Source: Gammaproteobacteria bacterium (GTDB lineage Bacteria; Pseudomonadota; Gammaproteobacteria; Xanthomonadales; Wenzhouxiangellaceae). Taken from it: DNA of 64,000 nucleotides. Below, piece after piece: positions 26,928 to 35,718 of this stretch; within the stretch, counting starts at the first letter, position 1; each line of letters starts with the position of its first letter. Under the pieces are notes generated by a model, which searched no databases, was not told where the DNA came from, and saw only the letters and a list, made by a program, of their open reading frames with translations. The DNA lies in NCBI GenBank assembly GCA_009908385.1, contig JAAAPE010000064.1, positions 1-64,000 on the forward strand. Reading direction: 5' to 3'. The translations under genes were made by a program, and so were the position numbers.

Positions 26928-26963
26928 GGCTTGAACGGAAGAGACCAACGGCGGCGGCAAGAC

Positions 26964-27650
26964 ATGCCCGAAGCGCAGCTACGAGCAGGCAACACGCGTA
27001 TTCTATACGACCCCGCGGCGCTCGACGTCGTCAGCCCGGAGTGGCTGCTGCCGGCGTTCTGGCGAACCCGGGGCGCGGTGCTGGCGGAATTCGGCGGTCG
27101 GGGCCAGGCCCTGGCCGTGGCGACCGACGCCGGCCCGGCGGTCCTCAGGCGCTATTTTCGCGGCGGCATGATCGCCCGCGTCGTTCGCGAGCACTACCTG
27201 TTCACCGCCTACGACCGCAGTCGCGGCTTTCGCGAATGGCGGCTGCTCGCCCGGCTGCACGGCATGGGCCTGCCGGTACCGCAGCCGCTGATGGCCAGCT
27301 GCGAGCGGCGCGGCCCCGTGTATCGCTGCGCCCTGCTGACCCGACTAGTGGAGAACACGATCAGCCTGCCGCAGGCGGCCGACATCCTGGAACCCGAACA
27401 CTGGCAGCGCCTGGGCCGGGTGCTCGGCCGCTTTTTCCGCGCCGGCGTGGTGCATCCCGACCTCAACGCCAACAACCTGCTGATCGACGGCAACGGCCAC
27501 TGGTCGGTCATCGACTTCGATCGCGCGCATATTCGCGACGCTGCCGTCGACCCGGAGCGGATGCTGCGGCGGCTCGAGCGATCGCTCGACAAGCTGGGCA
27601 TCGGCGGGGAACGCTCGATTCTCCGGCAGGCCGCCCGTTCCGGCGAGTAG
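26964..27650 (+). CDS. kdkA: 3-deoxy-D-manno-octulosonic acid (Kdo) kinase
   Basis: A 228-aa kinase-fold protein of the KdkA/WaaP type, which phosphorylates O4 of Kdo in lipid A-Kdo. Features: VLRRYFRGGMIARVV (nucleotide-binding Arg/Lys region), REWRLLARLHGMGLPVPQP, the catalytic loop VVHPDLNANNLLID and metal-binding VIDFDRA. Length and motifs fit KdkA of Haemophilus and Xanthomonadales. It begins 36 bp from the divergent heptosyltransferase-like gene. Confidence 0.9.
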   Translation: MPEAQLRAGNTRILYDPAALDVVSPEWLLPAFWRTRGAVLAEFGGRGQALAVATDAGPAVLRRYFRGGMIARVVREHYLFTAYDRSRGFREWRLLARLHGMGLPVPQPLMASCERRGPVYRCALLTRLVENTISLPQAADILEPEHWQRLGRVLGRFFRAGVVHPDLNANNLLIDGNGHWSVIDFDRAHIRDAAVDPERMLRRLERSLDKLGIGGERSILRQAARSGE

Positions 27651-27719
27651 GCACGGATGCTGAAACTTTTCCGGCCCCGCTTGTAGAAAAGGGGTAGAAC
27701 CATTCCGGAGCAAGCGCTG

Positions 27720-28478
27720 ATGAACCCTGTGAAATCCCGTCGACTGCTGGTCGGTCTCCTCGTCGCCCTCTCCCTGGCGCTGGTCGGTTGCGAACTCGAC
27801 CGGCCGCCCCGGGCCGACACATCGGCCGAGGAGGCGTCGGTGCTGCGCGTGCACGACGTCTCGGACCTCCAGGTGGAAGGGCTCGAGGGCAAGCTCAACG
27901 AGCTGCTCTCGCGCGAGGACCTGCCGCTTCGCGGGCGGGTGGAGCTGCTCGACGACGGCCGCCTGGCGGTCAACGCCTCGCGCCACCTGCAGGACGAAAT
28001 CGCCGGCATGATCGAGCAGCTGCGCGAGTCGGTGCCTGCCGATATCGTCGAGCGCCCGTTCCGCATCGAGTTCTGGTTCCTGCGCCTGGCGCCGGGCGAG
28101 TCGAGCGGCGACCTGCCGGCCTACCTGGCCGACGAGCTTGCGCCCCTGGTGGCGCAGTACGAGGACTACGGCCTGTCGATCCAGGACTACCTCGAGAGCC
28201 ACCATTCCAGCGCTTCCTCGATGAGGAGCATTTACTCCGGAAGCGGAGCCCTGGTCCGTTTCAGGCGCGTCGTGCCCACCGAGCAGGGTATCTTGCTGAA
28301 CGCAAGCACCCAGTCGGATTCAGCGGCGGGTCGCCGTTCGATCATCTACGAAATCGATCACGTCCTGCAGCCGGGAAAATCGCTCGTGCTGGGACGTGCT
28401 CACGACGGCGGCGACGCCGGCAAGGCGTCCTACCAGCTCCTGGTCGCGCGGGCCGAATGGACCGACGAAGCCGACTGA
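27720..28478 (+). CDS. Lipoprotein of unknown function upstream of a sigma factor
   Basis: A 252-aa lipoprotein: signal MNPVKSRRLLVGLLVALSLALVGC, lipidated Cys24. The segment LRGRVELLDDGRLAVNASRH followed by EIAGMIEQLRES resembles the small beta-alpha-beta N-domains of secretins, where such pieces mediate protein contacts. The remainder (RPFRIEFWFLRLAPGE) is mixed alpha/beta. It ends 9 bp before a sigma-70 family factor, so the two are probably one operon and may be functionally linked. Confidence 0.7.
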   Translation: MNPVKSRRLLVGLLVALSLALVGCELDRPPRADTSAEEASVLRVHDVSDLQVEGLEGKLNELLSREDLPLRGRVELLDDGRLAVNASRHLQDEIAGMIEQLRESVPADIVERPFRIEFWFLRLAPGESSGDLPAYLADELAPLVAQYEDYGLSIQDYLESHHSSASSMRSIYSGSGALVRFRRVVPTEQGILLNASTQSDSAAGRRSIIYEIDHVLQPGKSLVLGRAHDGGDAGKASYQLLVARAEWTDEAD

Positions 28479-28487
28479 GCCGGCCGG

Positions 28488-28979
28488 ATGCTGTCCAGAC
28501 CTGCCCTGGAGGCGGCCTACCTGCGGCTGGAGAAACCGCTCTACAACTATCTCTATCGCTGGTTCTGGGACCCGGAAACCTGCCGGGATCTCATACACGA
28601 CGCCTTCGAGCGCATCTGGCGCAAGCGCGAGCGCGTCGACGAAGCGGGCGTCGAGGCGCTCGCCTGGACGGTCGTGATCAACCTGGCGCGCAACCACCAC
28701 CGGCGCGCGCGGCTGGTCGAGTGGATCGGTCTGCCCCTGGGGCTGAGCGGGGGACGCGGGCCCGACGCCGAGGCCGAGCTCGGCGAGCGCGATCGGCGCC
28801 TGCGCGACGCCCTCGAGGCGCTCCCGGCATCGGCGCGCGAGATCCTGCTGCTCGATATCTTCGCCGGTGTGCCGCGGCAGCGCCTGGCCGGCATGCTGGG
28901 CATCCCGGCCGGCACCCTGGCCTCGCGCAAGCACGCGGCGGTGAATCGACTCAAGGAATTGCTCGACGATGAAGATTGA
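28488..28979 (+). CDS. ECF-type RNA polymerase sigma factor
   Basis: A 163-aa extracytoplasmic-function sigma factor with region 2 (YNYLYRWFWDPETCRDLIHD, AFERIWRKRERV) and region 4 (DALEALPASAREILLLDIFA, then LAGMLGIPAGTLASRKHAAV). Region 3 is absent, as in all ECF factors. It should direct RNA polymerase to a small regulon. It overlaps the next gene by 11 bp and follows a lipoprotein gene closely. No zinc-dependent anti-sigma is encoded here. Confidence 0.87.
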   Translation: MLSRPALEAAYLRLEKPLYNYLYRWFWDPETCRDLIHDAFERIWRKRERVDEAGVEALAWTVVINLARNHHRRARLVEWIGLPLGLSGGRGPDAEAELGERDRRLRDALEALPASAREILLLDIFAGVPRQRLAGMLGIPAGTLASRKHAAVNRLKELLDDED

Positions 28980-29313
28980 ACGCTACTTTCCCGAGATCGA
29001 CCCGCCCCCGGGCGGACTGCAGCGCCTGCAGGTGCGCATCGACCGGCGCGAGGCGAGGCGCGCACGAGCGCCGCTGCGGGCTACGGCAGCCCTGGTGATG
29101 CTCGCCGCTCTGGCCGCGGCGCCCTGGCTCTACGACCTGGCCAGGACACAGGGCCAGGCGGCCTCGCAGCTCGACGAGCTTCGACGCACCCTCGCCGAGC
29201 ACCGCCTGGACGAGCTGTCGATCGACGGCCGGCGGCCGCGGGCCGTTGCGCTGGGCTCGGATCGCCTCGAGGTCTTCCTGGTGGCCGGGGATCCCGGGCC
29301 GGACGGCTCCTGA
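28969..29313 (+). CDS. Single-pass membrane protein, possible anti-sigma factor
   Basis: A 114-aa protein with a basic cytoplasmic N-terminus (~35 residues, RIDRREARRARAP), one membrane helix (about 37-55, LRATAALVMLAALAAAPWL) and a coiled-coil-like C-terminal part. The layout and the 11-bp overlap with the sigma gene are those of an anti-sigma factor, but there is no HxxxCxxC zinc motif. This role is inference; the family is not recognised. Confidence 0.65.
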   Translation: MKIERYFPEIDPPPGGLQRLQVRIDRREARRARAPLRATAALVMLAALAAAPWLYDLARTQGQAASQLDELRRTLAEHRLDELSIDGRRPRAVALGSDRLEVFLVAGDPGPDGS

Positions 29314-29315
29314 GC

Positions 29316-31640
29316 TCAGCCTCTGGCCGCCGCTCTGGCCTTGGCCAGCACCGAATCCTCGCTGAATCCGCCGTCCTTCCAGCTGCCGGCGGGCTTGCCG
29401 GTGAGCAGCTCCAGAGTTTCGTGAATGCTCGCCGCGGGGTAGACGCGGAACTGATCGTTGGTGCACGCCCTCACGACGTTCTTGTCGAGCATGAGACGGT
29501 CGCGGGAGGCGGCGGGAATGATGACGCCCTGCTGCCCGTTGAGGCCGGCCCCGCTGCAGGCCTGGAAAAAACCCTCGACACGCTCGTTGACCTGCTCGAC
29601 GTGACCGATCTGGCCGCGTGCGTCGATGCTGCCGATGACCGCGAAATCCTGCCGAACCGACAGGCCGGCCAGGGCGCACAGCAGACCGCTGACCTGTCCC
29701 AGCAGTGAGGCGGCGGCGTCCTCGGCGTCCAGAGCCGGGTCGATGGTGAGCGCGGCGTGCAGCGCGGGCATCGTGTCGAGCTGGAGCAGCTCGGCGATGA
29801 CGGGCCAGAGAAACTGACGGGAAGGCAGCGCTTCGCTGCCGCTCTCGAGCGTCAGCGAAGCCGCCGGCGCGTGCGCCAGGGCGACGCTCAGACGTGCGGG
29901 CAGGCCGAACACCTCGTCGGCGATGCGCATGCGCGTAACGATGTTGACCTGCGAAGCAGTGCGGCCGCGCAGGCGAATGGCGCCGTTATCGACTTCGCGC
30001 CGCATCCTGCTCAGCCAGGGCAAGCCGGCACGACGCCGGATGCGCTCGAAGGCCAGCTCGACGTGCTCGCGGCCGACTTCGCGCTCCTCGTCTTCCTCGG
30101 CGAGGAATGCTGCCTCGCGCGTGATCTCGCTGAGCCGCCCGATTTCCGTCGTCAGTCTTTCAGGCTGGTCGGTCAGGCGGCTGCTGATCTCGACCAGCGC
30201 CGCAAGCGCCGAGCGGGTCAGCGGCGCGAGGCCTTCCTGCTGGACGACCGCCGAAATGAAACGGCAGCTGTAGTCGATGCCTTCGCGATCACGCGCGATG
30301 GAGGTGTCGAGGTCTGCCAGCAATCGAAATCGCCGGGAAAACTCGCTACTGAGTGATTCGAGCCGCCGGTAGGCGTGTTCGTCACCGACCAGGATGACGC
30401 CCACGTCGACCGGCACGGCCTCGGGACGCAGTGACTGGGCCGCCTGGCTCCAGTCGGATGTCGGCGCCGTGATGGCGACCTCGCCGGTGCGCAGGATGCG
30501 CAGCAGCTGGCGGAAAACATCGGGTTCGCTGGCCAGGTCTTCGGCGTCGAGCACCAGGAAACCGCCGTCGGCCTGGATCAGGGTGCCGGAACGGATGCCC
30601 AGGAAGGAGGCGACCGCGCGTTGTCCGCTGCGCCAGGCCGGGTCGACGGTGCCGAACAGGCTGGCGGCGGAGACGGCGTTGGTCGTCACGATCGGGGCGC
30701 CTTCCTCGGAGCCGCCCATGTTGAGCACGTTGACGCCGTACAGAACCGTCGGGTCGGCGAGCTGGCTGGTCTCGTGGCCGATCCGTTTTTCCAGCACGTC
30801 GTCGATGGTCTCGCGCAGGTAGGTGTCGATGCCCGGCGCCTTGAAGCGCTGCGCGACCTCGGCGGTCATTTCACCCAGGATGCGCGCCGTCTCCGTGACG
30901 TCGATCTGCTCGATGTGCTTCTGGGCCTGCTGCCACTTCTGCCGGATCTGGCGCGCGACTTTGTGGAGTTCGTCTTCGTAGGAGCGGATCCGCTGCTCGA
31001 TCTGTTTGCGATCTTCCTCGGTCGCCTGCTTGCGAGCGACCATGTTGCGGAACTCCTCCTGCGACACGGGCTTGCCCATGATCTTGACGGCGACCTGCAG
31101 GCGCGCGTTCGGCCCGGCCTGGCTCCGGATCAGGGCCAGGCCTTCCTCATCGAGCTTCTTTTCCAGCGGACGCAGGAGTACCCGCACGTCTCGCTCGGCG
31201 GCTTCGCGCCTGGCTTCGCGGCGGCCGCGAATGGGATCGTTGGCCAGGATTTCCGGCAGTCGCTCGCGGATGAACAGGGCGATGCGGTGCATCTGCTTCT
31301 GGAACGGCCGGCCCTCACCCCGCGGCAGGAGGATCAGCCGCGGCCGGTCTGGATTGGAAAAATTGTGAACGAAGCAGAAGTCCCTGGACTGCCTGGCCTG
31401 CGGTCGTATGGAACTGAACATGCTGTCGACCAGGCGGCGCCGACCGCTGCCCCGCGGGCCGCGCAGGAACACATGCTGGTTGTGACCCGGGCTGGCGATG
31501 CCGTAGTGCAGCGCTTCGGCGGCCGCGTCCTGCCCGAGCGTGCCGTCGAGCACGGGAATGTCGCGCGTGGAATCGCCGGGAATGGCCTCGAGTTCGGCCT
31601 GCCAGCGCAGCTTTTCGGATGGAATCGCGTGGCGCGCCAT
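29316..31640 (-). CDS. Lon-family AAA protein (LonB/YcbZ type) with substituted protease dyad
   Basis: A 774-aa protein of the AAA_32/Lon-like family. The N-terminal part has FLRGPRGSGRRRLVDSMF in place of a Walker A loop (this family often has GR there), a long coiled-coil insertion (EEDRKQIEQRIRSYEDELHK), and a Walker-B-like segment GGFLVLDAEDL. The C-terminal Lon protease domain is recognisable (LCALAGLSVRQDFAVIGSID, NGQQGVIIPAA), but the catalytic Ser position (DSAS in relatives) reads DAAAS, with Ala642, and the catalytic Lys (NEK in relatives) is Arg687. It should lack peptidase activity. It is convergent with the sigma/membrane-protein operon (2-bp gap). Confidence 0.9.
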   Translation of the reverse strand: MARHAIPSEKLRWQAELEAIPGDSTRDIPVLDGTLGQDAAAEALHYGIASPGHNQHVFLRGPRGSGRRRLVDSMFSSIRPQARQSRDFCFVHNFSNPDRPRLILLPRGEGRPFQKQMHRIALFIRERLPEILANDPIRGRREARREAAERDVRVLLRPLEKKLDEEGLALIRSQAGPNARLQVAVKIMGKPVSQEEFRNMVARKQATEEDRKQIEQRIRSYEDELHKVARQIRQKWQQAQKHIEQIDVTETARILGEMTAEVAQRFKAPGIDTYLRETIDDVLEKRIGHETSQLADPTVLYGVNVLNMGGSEEGAPIVTTNAVSAASLFGTVDPAWRSGQRAVASFLGIRSGTLIQADGGFLVLDAEDLASEPDVFRQLLRILRTGEVAITAPTSDWSQAAQSLRPEAVPVDVGVILVGDEHAYRRLESLSSEFSRRFRLLADLDTSIARDREGIDYSCRFISAVVQQEGLAPLTRSALAALVEISSRLTDQPERLTTEIGRLSEITREAAFLAEEDEEREVGREHVELAFERIRRRAGLPWLSRMRREVDNGAIRLRGRTASQVNIVTRMRIADEVFGLPARLSVALAHAPAASLTLESGSEALPSRQFLWPVIAELLQLDTMPALHAALTIDPALDAEDAAASLLGQVSGLLCALAGLSVRQDFAVIGSIDARGQIGHVEQVNERVEGFFQACSGAGLNGQQGVIIPAASRDRLMLDKNVVRACTNDQFRVYPAASIHETLELLTGKPAGSWKDGGFSEDSVLAKARAAARG

Positions 31641-31711
31641 GTCACGACCCCCGTTCTTGGATATTCATGATGCCTCCCTGGAAGAATTCTTCCCCCGCAG
31701 GCTTCAATTTA

Positions 31712-32668
31712 CTACACCTGCCTGTTTGGAGGCGAATCGTCGGCGCGGGCCAGCGACTCGGCAAAGCTGATCCAGGATTCCGCCACGGTCCGCGGTCGTT
31801 CGATCATGGGCAGGTGACCTGTGTCGGGCAGGAGCAGCTTGCGTGCCGAAGGCATGCGCTCGGCCAGGATGTCGAGGCCCTCCGGATGCAATACCTGGTC
31901 GGCCTGACCCCAAACGATCAGCGCCGGAACCGCCAGGCCCTCGGCCAGTTGCTCGAGCGGCGTGGAACGGAACCGGATGTCGTCGAAAATAGCCTGCGCG
32001 CGGGAGGCGTTGCGCCCCGCGCGGTCGGCCAGCTCGCGCGCCAGCGGGCCGGGCAGCCAGGGCGGGCGGACAAAGCAGTAGTCCATCAGGCGGACGAAGT
32101 CGCTGCGGTCGCGTACGACCAGCGCGTTGTGGCCGCCCTGGTCGACGATCTCGAACAGCGGAGAGAGGGCCGCGGTTTGCAGCCCGCCCGGGTCGAGCAG
32201 CCACAGGGCACGAACCCGCCCGGGCGCCAGGCGGGCCAGAGCGCAGGCGACATAGCCGCCCATGGAGCTTCCGCCGAGATAGAAGCGATCGATGCCCAAC
32301 TCGTCTAGCAGGTCGAGCACGCGCCGCGCCTGAGATTCCACGTCGAACTCGAGCTCCGAATCGAATCTGGTCTGGCCGAAGCCCGGGAGGTCGGGCGCGA
32401 TCACGCGAAAGTGCTTGCCCAGCGCCCGTGAAACCCGGGCGAAATGGTAGGCGTCGCCATTGAAACCGTGCAGCAGGACCAGCGGTTCGCCGTGACCGCC
32501 TTCCAGGAGATGCCATTCGATCCCGTCGTGTTCGAAGCGTCTGGTGCGCAGCCCCCCGCGACGTCGTTCGGCGGCCATGAAAAGCCGGGCCAGGGGGGCT
32601 GGCCAGGCGAGCCAGAAGAGGGCGCATGCCGCGAGGATTACCAGCAGGGCGATCAGCCAGGTCGTCAT
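31712..32668 (-). CDS. Membrane-anchored alpha/beta hydrolase
   Basis: A 318-aa alpha/beta hydrolase with an N-terminal membrane helix (MTTWLIALLVILAACALFWL). The oxyanion region is LVLLHGFNGDAYHF, the nucleophile elbow is GGSSMGGYVA, and the acid/His part includes VWGQADQVLHPEG and DTGHLPMIE. This matches monoacylglycerol-lipase-like or epoxide-hydrolase-like enzymes; the substrate is unknown. It is a single-gene unit. Confidence 0.85.
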   Translation of the reverse strand: MTTWLIALLVILAACALFWLAWPAPLARLFMAAERRRGGLRTRRFEHDGIEWHLLEGGHGEPLVLLHGFNGDAYHFARVSRALGKHFRVIAPDLPGFGQTRFDSELEFDVESQARRVLDLLDELGIDRFYLGGSSMGGYVACALARLAPGRVRALWLLDPGGLQTAALSPLFEIVDQGGHNALVVRDRSDFVRLMDYCFVRPPWLPGPLARELADRAGRNASRAQAIFDDIRFRSTPLEQLAEGLAVPALIVWGQADQVLHPEGLDILAERMPSARKLLLPDTGHLPMIERPRTVAESWISFAESLARADDSPPNRQV

Positions 32669-32837
32669 GGAAGCTCGTCTTTACGGTCTCGACACTCCAG
32701 CGAGGATACCGCAACTGTGTGGCGCGGGTCGGTCGCTGCCAGCTGACCGGCGTCGGCTCCCTAGGAATTCCTGAGGATGGCAGCGCGCGCGAGAGGGTAG
32801 AATCACGCTCCCGACGGATCGAGCGCGCCGAGTCATC

Positions 32838-33329
32838 ATGCTCTTGCTGGTTGCCGCCATGGTGCTGGTTGTCGCCAGCGCCAACTATCTCGTGCAGTTT
32901 CCGGTCAACGACTGGTTGACCTGGGGTGCGCTGACCTATCCAGTGTCCTATTTCGTCACCGACCTCACCAACCGGCTGCATGGTGCGGTCGCTGCGCGCC
33001 GCGTGGTCTACATCGGATTCGTGCTGGCAGTCGTCGCCTCGATCTGGCTGGCGAGTCCGCGCATCGCGATCGCTTCGGGTACGGCCTTCCTCGTTTCCCA
33101 GCTCATGGACGTGGCCATCTTCAACCGGCTGCGAAAACGAGCCTGGTGGCAGCCGCCCCTGTTCTCGAGCGTGATCGGGTCGGCGGTGGATACGGCGCTG
33201 TTCTTCGCCCTGGCCTTCGCCGGTACCGCCATGCCCTGGGTCACGCTGGCCGTCGGGGACTACGCCGTCAAGGTGGGAATCGCGCTGGCGCTTCTGGTCC
33301 CGTGGCGCGTGGTGGCCCGCCGTGGGTGA
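32838..33329 (+). CDS. VUT-family (YhhQ-like) queuosine precursor transporter
   Basis: A 163-aa inner-membrane protein with about five helices. The stretch LTYPVSYFVTDLTNRLHG is the VUT/DUF165 signature, and FLVSQLMDVAIFNRLRKRAW and SSVIGSAVDTALFF are also family-typical. E. coli YhhQ imports preQ0/preQ1 for queuosine synthesis. The protein is shorter than YhhQ (~220 aa). The stop overlaps the next transporter by 8 bp. Confidence 0.85.
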   Translation: MLLLVAAMVLVVASANYLVQFPVNDWLTWGALTYPVSYFVTDLTNRLHGAVAARRVVYIGFVLAVVASIWLASPRIAIASGTAFLVSQLMDVAIFNRLRKRAWWQPPLFSSVIGSAVDTALFFALAFAGTAMPWVTLAVGDYAVKVGIALALLVPWRVVARRG

Positions 33330-34197
33330 GTTCTTTTCCGTTGCCTGCGCGGCCTGCTGGGCGCTCGCGGTCGTTCTGTTCCGGCGCTCCGGTGAGAGCC
33401 TGCCGGCATTCGAGCTCAACCTGTTCAAGAACGTGCTCGCTTCGGCCCTGATGGTGCCGACCATCCTGCTGGTCGAAGGAATCAGCTGGCCGGGCTATTC
33501 GTCGATGGAATGGGTCGTGGTGATCGTTTCGGGCCTGATCGGCATTGCCGTGGCCGACACCTGGTACCTGCGCGCGCTCAACCTGATGGGCGCCTCGCGC
33601 ACGGGGGTCGTCGCCAGCCTTTACTCGCCGTTCGTCATCGTGATGTCGATCCTGTTTCTCGGCGAGGTGCTGATCTGGTGGCAGTACTTCGGTTTCGTGC
33701 TGGTGCTCGGCGGCATCCTGCTGGTCACCTGGCGGCAGAACCGGCGGGACGTATCGCTTCGCGCCATTCGCCTCGGTGTGGCCTTCGGAGCCGGGGCGGT
33801 CCTGATGATGGCCGCCGGCATCGTCATGGTCAAACCGGTCCTCGAGACCGAGTCGTTCATGTGGACCATGGGCGTACGCCTGGCCGCGGGAACGACCGGC
33901 ATGTGCCTGTTCCTCTACATGACGCGAGGCTGGTCGCGCGCCATGCTCCACTACCGGTCGAGTCAGCCCTGGACGATCATCGTCATCGGCAGCCTGCTCG
34001 GCAGCTACGTCTCGATGATGTTGTGGCTGGCCGGCTACAAGCTCACCCAGGCCTCGGTCGCGTCCGTCCTGAACGAGACGGCCGCAGCCTTCATCGTGCT
34101 CTTCGCCTGGCTGTTCCTCAAGGAGGAGATGAACTGGCGGCGCGTGGCGGGCATCGGCCTGACGTTTTCGGGCGTTGGATTGATGGTGGCGTTCTAA
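33322..34197 (+). CDS. EamA/DMT-superfamily transporter
   Basis: A 291-aa ten-helix permease with two EamA repeats: ACWALAVVLFRRSGE and VADTWYLRALNLMGASRTG in the first half, LLGSYVSMMLWLAGYKL and VLNETAAAFIVLFAWLFL in the second. DMT permeases move small metabolites, often outwards; the substrate cannot be inferred. GTG 33322 is used, inside the end of the VUT gene, which implies coupled translation. Confidence 0.88.
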   Translation: MGEFFSVACAACWALAVVLFRRSGESLPAFELNLFKNVLASALMVPTILLVEGISWPGYSSMEWVVVIVSGLIGIAVADTWYLRALNLMGASRTGVVASLYSPFVIVMSILFLGEVLIWWQYFGFVLVLGGILLVTWRQNRRDVSLRAIRLGVAFGAGAVLMMAAGIVMVKPVLETESFMWTMGVRLAAGTTGMCLFLYMTRGWSRAMLHYRSSQPWTIIVIGSLLGSYVSMMLWLAGYKLTQASVASVLNETAAAFIVLFAWLFLKEEMNWRRVAGIGLTFSGVGLMVAF

Positions 34198-34203
34198 GAA
34201 AGG

Positions 34204-34236
34204 GGTCAGGGTTCAGGGTTCAGGCAAACCCTGAAC
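34204..34236. repeat. Heptamer hairpin between convergent genes (GGGTTCA)
   Basis: Two GGGTTCA heptamers (34209-34222) are followed by a short loop and CCCTGAAC (34229-34236). The element lies between the convergent EamA and M48 genes and could terminate either transcript. Its unit is a variant of the heptamer in the liuB-liuC gap. Confidence 0.7.
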
Positions 34237-34250
34237 GCCTGTGCCGGAAA

Positions 34251-35540
34251 TCACTGTTGCTCGGGCTGGGCGACGCCCATGTCGACCAGGTGCTTGCGCG
34301 CGCGTTCTCCGGCCGGGGTCTGGGACTGCGCCGCGACCTTGTAATGCTCGATGGCCTGGCCGCGGTTTCCGGTGGCGCGTTCGACGTTGCCGAGGTGCAG
34401 GTGGCCGTCGGCGGTCTGAAGCCTTTCCAGGCTGGCCTGCAGGTCGGCGCGGGCGCCGGCCCATTCGCTGCGCTCCTCGCGCACCATGCCGCGGCGCAGG
34501 TGATGGTAGAACCAGCTCGGATCGCGCTCCAGCGCCTCGCTGAAGGCTGTCTCGGCCGCGCTGAAATCGCCACGGGTGGCCAGCGCATCGCCTCTGAGAG
34601 CGTGGAAGAGGGCTTCGTCGTCTTCCCTGGCGAGCGCCTCGTCCGCCTTGGCCAGGGCCCGGTCGGTGTCGCCTTCCTGCAGCGCCTTGCGGCCCTCGTC
34701 GTGCGCTTCGTAGGCCGGCTTGAGCTCCTGCAGGTAGGCCATTTGCGACTGGTATTCGTCCTGGCCGATGCGGCCGCCCCGGCCCAGCTCGTTGGCGGTC
34801 TCGCGGTTGCGTTCGACGCGCTCCTGCGACGGCGGGTGCGATGCGAACAGGCCGTCGAGCCAGCCGGTGCGGCGGTTCTCCGACAGACGGACGAAAGTTT
34901 CCTGCAGATCGACCGCGGCGGCCGGGTCGTAGCCGGCGCGCTTCATGTAGTGCATGCCGTAGTAGTCGGACTCGCGCTCGGCGTCGCGCGAGTAGCGCTG
35001 CTGTATGAGCTGGGCCCCGATCATGCCGCCGAGGAGGGCGACCTGCGTGTAGTTCTCGTTCTCGGTGGTCGCGCCCACGGCGGCGCTTCCCAGAATCACC
35101 GCCCCCTGTGCCAGCGCCGCCCGGGAAGCGGACTGAGCGCTGTGGCGGGCTGCGGCGTGGACCACTTCGTGGCCGAGCACCGCGGCCAGCTCGGCTTCCG
35201 ATCCGAGTTCGGTGAGCAGCCCCCGGTTGATGGCGATCTTGCCGGCCGGAAGCGCCCAGGCGTTGGGGACCGAGCTGTTGATCACCTGGAACTCGTAGGG
35301 CAGTTCCCGGTCGGCGTACTGCGCCACGCGCTGGCCCACCGACTGGACGTAGTCGACCACGGAGCGGTCGATGGCCAAGTCGCCGCCCTGGGCCTGTCGC
35401 ATGGGCGCGTACTGCTGCTCACCGACCTGGCGTTCCCAGCCCTCACCGTACAGGCTGAGCTCGCGTTCGCCCGTCACCGGGTTGGTGGCGCAGCCGGCGA
35501 GAAGGAGAAGAACGGCCATGATGCTGGCGAGACGGTGCAT
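34251..35540 (-). CDS. M48-family metalloprotease lipoprotein with TPR-like tail (BepA-like)
   Basis: A 429-aa periplasmic protein. Lipobox LLAGC with Cys17; M48 zinc motif HEVVH (124-128) and downstream ligand region RDAERESDYYGMHYM; C-terminal TPR-like helices from about 270 (DRALAKADEALAREDDEALF, WFYHHLRRGM). BepA of E. coli has the same order and controls outer-membrane protein assembly, but it is not lipidated, so this may be a LoiP/BepA-like hybrid. Single-gene unit; a repeat element lies upstream. Confidence 0.88.
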   Translation of the reverse strand: MHRLASIMAVLLLLAGCATNPVTGERELSLYGEGWERQVGEQQYAPMRQAQGGDLAIDRSVVDYVQSVGQRVAQYADRELPYEFQVINSSVPNAWALPAGKIAINRGLLTELGSEAELAAVLGHEVVHAAARHSAQSASRAALAQGAVILGSAAVGATTENENYTQVALLGGMIGAQLIQQRYSRDAERESDYYGMHYMKRAGYDPAAAVDLQETFVRLSENRRTGWLDGLFASHPPSQERVERNRETANELGRGGRIGQDEYQSQMAYLQELKPAYEAHDEGRKALQEGDTDRALAKADEALAREDDEALFHALRGDALATRGDFSAAETAFSEALERDPSWFYHHLRRGMVREERSEWAGARADLQASLERLQTADGHLHLGNVERATGNRGQAIEHYKVAAQSQTPAGERARKHLVDMGVAQPEQQ

Positions 35541-35604
35541 CGGAATCTCCGCGGTGGGTGTGGGGTCGATTATACGGGTGCGACGGCGGCTCGGTGCGTC
35601 GGGG

Positions 35605-35678
35605 GTCTGTGCGTCTGTGCGTCAGTAGTCAGTGCGTCCTCGGTCAGTGGTCAGTTGGTTTGCGTCAGAGGCACAGAC
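35605..35678. repeat. Second site with GACGCACA/GTCAGTG-type units
   Basis: GTCTGTGC twice (35605-35620) is the complement-type unit of the GACGCACA array at 20 kb. GTCAGTA, GTCAGTG, GTCAGTG and GTCAGTT follow (35621-35656), and GCACAGAC (35671-35678) closes an inverted repeat. The element lies upstream of the M48 gene, downstream of DUF3108. Confidence 0.8.
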
Positions 35679-35718
35679 CACGGACCACCGACAACAGCCC
35701 CTTACGCACAGCCCAGAT

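Noticed and set aside
32669-32837. preQ1 riboswitch before the VUT transporter gene
   Set aside because: The known short preQ1 aptamer pattern was looked for and is not visible in this gap.
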